From the NCBI GenBank assembly GCA_030526405.1, contig JAUNCZ010000008.1:1-64000 (forward strand): 64,000 nt of DNA. The letters run 5' to 3'. Made by a program: the position numbers and the translations under genes. Below the pieces are notes generated by a model that worked only from the letters and a program-made list of their open reading frames with translations, searched no databases and had not been told where the DNA came from. Shown piece after piece: positions 61,421 through 64,000 of this stretch; the stretch's first letter is position 1, and each line of letters begins with the position of its first letter. Source of the stretch: Lachnospiraceae bacterium. GTDB lineage: Bacteria; Bacillota; Clostridia; Lachnospirales; Lachnospiraceae.

Positions 61421-61580
61421 ACAGGAAAATGTATTTTGTTCTGAAATTTTTGCAATGGCAATGTTGCATAAAATAGAACTTTTTGCATTGTGCATAATAT
61501 ACAAAGATGAAAATGCTGCTTTGGAAAAGAAAAACAGAGTTGTACAAAATATGTTGAAAAAACTGCAATCTGTGCAAGTC

Positions 61581-61611
61581 TTGCTATGAAGAAGAATAAG
61601 TATGTTATATT
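61581..61611 (+). promoter_or_regulatory. Probable promoter of the GH3 gene
   Basis: TTGCTA, 18-19 bases, TTATAT/TATATT. A leader hairpin CGGGTATC / GATACCCG follows at 61632-61650 before the GAAGGAGG site. Confidence 0.45.
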
Positions 61612-61673
61612 CTCTTCACGAAAGTGATTGCCGGGTATCACAGATACCCGCGCGCAAAAAGAAGGAGGTTAAC

Positions 61674-64000
61674 ATGGTAAACTTATTAGCACGCCTGTTA
61701 GGACCGTTTTTCGGTAGCCTTGGTGTCAGCGAAGCAGATCTGCTTTCCTACCTGACACAGCTTCAGGGATACATCTACGGAATCCTGGCAGCATTAGTAG
61801 TGATGATCGTGGTAATGGTCGCAGCTTGCAAGGCAAAAAAAGGCTTTAAGCATGTGATCCGTTGGGAAGCAGCTCTGGCATTCCTGATGGTTGTCCTTGT
61901 ACTGGCAAACGTGATCTGTTACGGTCCAATGTACACAAACGTTTCTGGTTTTCTGAATGCTTCAAAGGTGGAGCTTTCTGATGAGACCGTAGCACAGAGT
62001 AAAGATGTGATCAAACGTGTGGGTGAAGAGGGCTTCGTTATGGTGAAAAACGAGGGACTTCTTCCACTGGATGCTGAGGTTACAAATCTGAACGTATTCG
62101 GATGGGATTCCACTAATCCACTGTTCGGTGGTACTGGTTCCGGTTCCTCCGATGCTTCTAAAGCTGTTGGTATTCTTCAGTCTCTGACAGATGCCGGATA
62201 TACAACCAACGAGACTCTGACAAACATGTATAAAGAGTACAGAGAGGATCGTCCTGGTATTGGAATGAAAGAGCAGGACTGGACTCTGCCTGAGCCAACT
62301 GTTGATGCATACACAGATGCCATCATGACAGAGGCAAAAGAGTTCTCTGACACTGCTGTGATCGTAATCGGACGTTCCGGTGGTGAGGGTGCTGATCTTC
62401 CAATGGATATGAATGCTGTAATTAAAGGCACATACAATCCTGCTGAGGAGATTTCTGCTGCACCTGCAAACTTTGGATACATGAATGCATCCTATACAAA
62501 CAACGGTTCCTACGACGATTTCGAGGAGGGTGAGTCCTACCTTGAGCTGTCCAGAACTGAGGAGGACATGGTTGAGAAAGTATGTTCCGAGTTTGACAAC
62601 GTTGTTGTAATCATCAACGCAAACAATACAATGGAGCTTGGCTGGGTAGATGAGTATGAGCAGATTGGTGCTGTTATCCTGGCTCCTGGTGCCGGTGCAA
62701 CTGGTTTCGCTGCGCTTGGTGAGATCATCAACGGTACTGTAAACCCATCCGGAAAAACTGTTGATACCTATGTTAAGGATCTGATGAAAACTCCTTACAT
62801 CAACAACTTTGGCAACATGCCATACAACAATGTAGATGACCTGAAACAGCAGCTGGCAGAGGCTGATGGTGCTTTTGAGGGTAACATTGCATTCGCAAAC
62901 TATGTAGAGGGTATCTACGTAGGATACAAATTCTATGAGACAGCAGCTGAGGAAGGTCTCATCAATTTTGACGACTATGTACAGTATCCATTCGGATATG
63001 GTCTGTCCTACACATCCTTCAGCAAAACAATCGAGAATTTTGCAGACAACGGAGACAGCATTTCCTTCGACGTTGTTGTAACCAATACCGGTGATGTTGC
63101 CGGAAAAGATGTTGCAGAGATCTACTTCAACCCACCATACACAAATGGTGGAATCGAGAAGGCTTCTGTAAACCTTATTGAGTTTGAGAAGACAGATATC
63201 ATCGAGCCAGGCGCTTCCCAGACAGTAAGCTTCAACATCAACAAAGAGGACCTGGCAGCTTATGATTCTGAGGGAATCAAGATCGCAAACGGCGGATACA
63301 TTCTTGAGGCAGGAACCTACACAATCTCTGTTCGTTCCGATTCTCATACAGTAGATGCAGAGGCAAGCTTTGAGGTTGCTGCTGACATCGACTACAGCAA
63401 AGATGGACGTTCTTCTGACGGAATCCCGGCTGTAAACCAGTTCCAGGATTATGCAAGAGGCGACTTTGAGCAGCTGTCCCGTAAGGATGGATTTGCAAAC
63501 TATGAGTCTGCCTGCGGACAGCTGAAGGCTGAGGCATTTGAGATGTCTGATGAGGTTCGCGCTGCTGTTGTAGCTAATGCAGTAGTTGGTTACGACGGAA
63601 CTGCCTTCAACAATGATGCAGATGAGATGCCTGTAATGGGTGCTGACAATGGACTGAAGCTCTTTGATCTCAAAGGCGCAGCATACGACGATGAGAGATG
63701 GGAGCAGCTGCTGGATCAGCTTAGCTTCGAGGATATGTCCACCATGATCAACATCGGTGGATGGCAGACAGCTAAGATCGAGTCTGTAGGAAAAGTTGCA
63801 ACATCTGACTGTGACGGACCTGCTGGTCTGAACAACTTTATCACTCAGGCATACGGTACTGCTTATCCATCTGAGGTACTGATGGCTCAGACCTGGAGCA
63901 AGGCTCTGGCATATGAGATCGGTCAGGCAATGGGACAGGAGTACGAGGATGCAAACAACTTCGGATGGTACGGACCTGCTATGAATACACACCGCAGTGC
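61674..64000 (+). CDS. Membrane-anchored, domain-permuted GH3 glycosidase (partial)
   Basis: 775 residues visible; the 3' end lies outside. Two membrane helices (about 37-62 and 70-92) come first. Next is the GH3 C-terminal-type domain (NVFGWDSTNPLFGGTGSGSS; VIVIGRSGGEGADLP), then a fibronectin-III-like domain (about 440-570), and only then the N-terminal-type TIM barrel (LSFEDMSTMINIG; CDGPAGLNNF; GQEYEDANNFGWYGP). Ordinary GH3 enzymes run barrel first. It is probably a beta-glucosidase-type enzyme; the nucleophile Asp should lie beyond the window. GAAGGAGG precedes the ATG. Confidence 0.9.
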   Translation, partial: MVNLLARLLGPFFGSLGVSEADLLSYLTQLQGYIYGILAALVVMIVVMVAACKAKKGFKHVIRWEAALAFLMVVLVLANVICYGPMYTNVSGFLNASKVELSDETVAQSKDVIKRVGEEGFVMVKNEGLLPLDAEVTNLNVFGWDSTNPLFGGTGSGSSDASKAVGILQSLTDAGYTTNETLTNMYKEYREDRPGIGMKEQDWTLPEPTVDAYTDAIMTEAKEFSDTAVIVIGRSGGEGADLPMDMNAVIKGTYNPAEEISAAPANFGYMNASYTNNGSYDDFEEGESYLELSRTEEDMVEKVCSEFDNVVVIINANNTMELGWVDEYEQIGAVILAPGAGATGFAALGEIINGTVNPSGKTVDTYVKDLMKTPYINNFGNMPYNNVDDLKQQLAEADGAFEGNIAFANYVEGIYVGYKFYETAAEEGLINFDDYVQYPFGYGLSYTSFSKTIENFADNGDSISFDVVVTNTGDVAGKDVAEIYFNPPYTNGGIEKASVNLIEFEKTDIIEPGASQTVSFNINKEDLAAYDSEGIKIANGGYILEAGTYTISVRSDSHTVDAEASFEVAADIDYSKDGRSSDGIPAVNQFQDYARGDFEQLSRKDGFANYESACGQLKAEAFEMSDEVRAAVVANAVVGYDGTAFNNDADEMPVMGADNGLKLFDLKGAAYDDERWEQLLDQLSFEDMSTMINIGGWQTAKIESVGKVATSDCDGPAGLNNFITQAYGTAYPSEVLMAQTWSKALAYEIGQAMGQEYEDANNFGWYGPAMNTHRS

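Noticed and set aside
59045..61673. Complete agr-type quorum-sensing locus
   Set aside because: Only the AgrA- and AgrC-like genes are present; no AgrB protease or AgrD peptide gene could be found nearby on either strand.
61962..63992. Long minus-strand open frame (676 codons) opposite the GH3 gene
   Set aside because: The plus strand encodes a clear GH3 protein with a ribosome binding site; the minus frame is Cys/Ser/Val-rich and is a shadow.

Overview
The window looks like the chromosome of a gut-type clostridium, most probably a Lachnospiraceae member (Blautia/Ruminococcus-like). The case rests on strong AGGAGG-type ribosome binding sites, sigma-A promoters, a large type III glutamine synthetase, an L17 protein with a long internal insertion, a DUF951 protein, sortase B, RNase Y, MutS2, an ftsEX locus preceded by a CdaR-like gene, and a domain-permuted family 3 glycosidase. 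The assignment to family is inference; the assignment to Firmicutes/Clostridia is secure. Most of the window is ordinary chromosomal backbone with no phage, IS element or CRISPR array.

Layout. 1-0.5 kb: four tRNA genes (Asn, Glu, and two identical Cys genes separated by a terminator). 0.5-3.6 kb: niaR with an AbgA-like amidohydrolase, divergent from sortase B and a DUF951 gene. 3.6-7.4 kb: the alpha ribosomal operon (rpmJ, rpsM, rpsK, rpsD, rpoA, rplQ), without infA upstream and with unusual RNA structure in its spacers. 7.4-15.7 kb: lipid kinase, glnN, a degenerate WecG/TagA-like protein, CdaR-like regulator, ftsE, ftsX and a CtpA-type protease. 15.7-25 kb: uvrB (SOS box), a MurE-type ligase, a DUF2201/VWA plus MoxR ATPase pair, glgA, then a GC-rich 184-bp tandem repeat. 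25-36 kb: recA-recX (SOS box), rny, pepF, a nitroreductase-like gene, tRNA-Gly, a stand-alone ferredoxin domain, tRNA-Phe, a B12-binding-type radical SAM protein, a 33-residue membrane peptide, a VanW lipoprotein and trmL. 36-44.5 kb: mutS2 with a PhoB-type two-component pair on the minus strand; an HtrA-like protein lacking the catalytic His, yhaM and an rlmD-type methyltransferase on the plus strand.

44.5-49.4 kb is an AT-richer island: a PRD regulator, an ascorbate-family PTS (IIA, IIC, IIB) and an HPr paralogue that keeps His15 but has Lys where Ser46 should be. It is followed by a cobalamin riboswitch and a terminator with no gene between them. 50-59 kb is a complete sulfate uptake and activation locus: an ABC importer (sbp-cysTWA), an AprA-like APS reductase with its two-cluster ferredoxin, CysDN, and an Rrf2 regulator with four cysteines. 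The promoter carries two related 17-bp dyads, one directly against the -10 box, suggesting repression by that Rrf2 protein. 59-64 kb: an AgrA/AgrC-like LytTR/GHKL pair, a second member of the repeat family found after glgA, and a membrane-anchored, circularly permuted GH3 enzyme that runs off the end.

Most notable: the gene-less cobalamin riboswitch (candidate B12-controlled small RNA), the twin hairpins with a shared loop before rplQ, the folded leader before rpsM, the sulfate-operon operator pair, the Ser46-less HPr, and the dispersed hairpin repeat. Promoters, operators and RNA folds were read by eye and are less certain than the genes.
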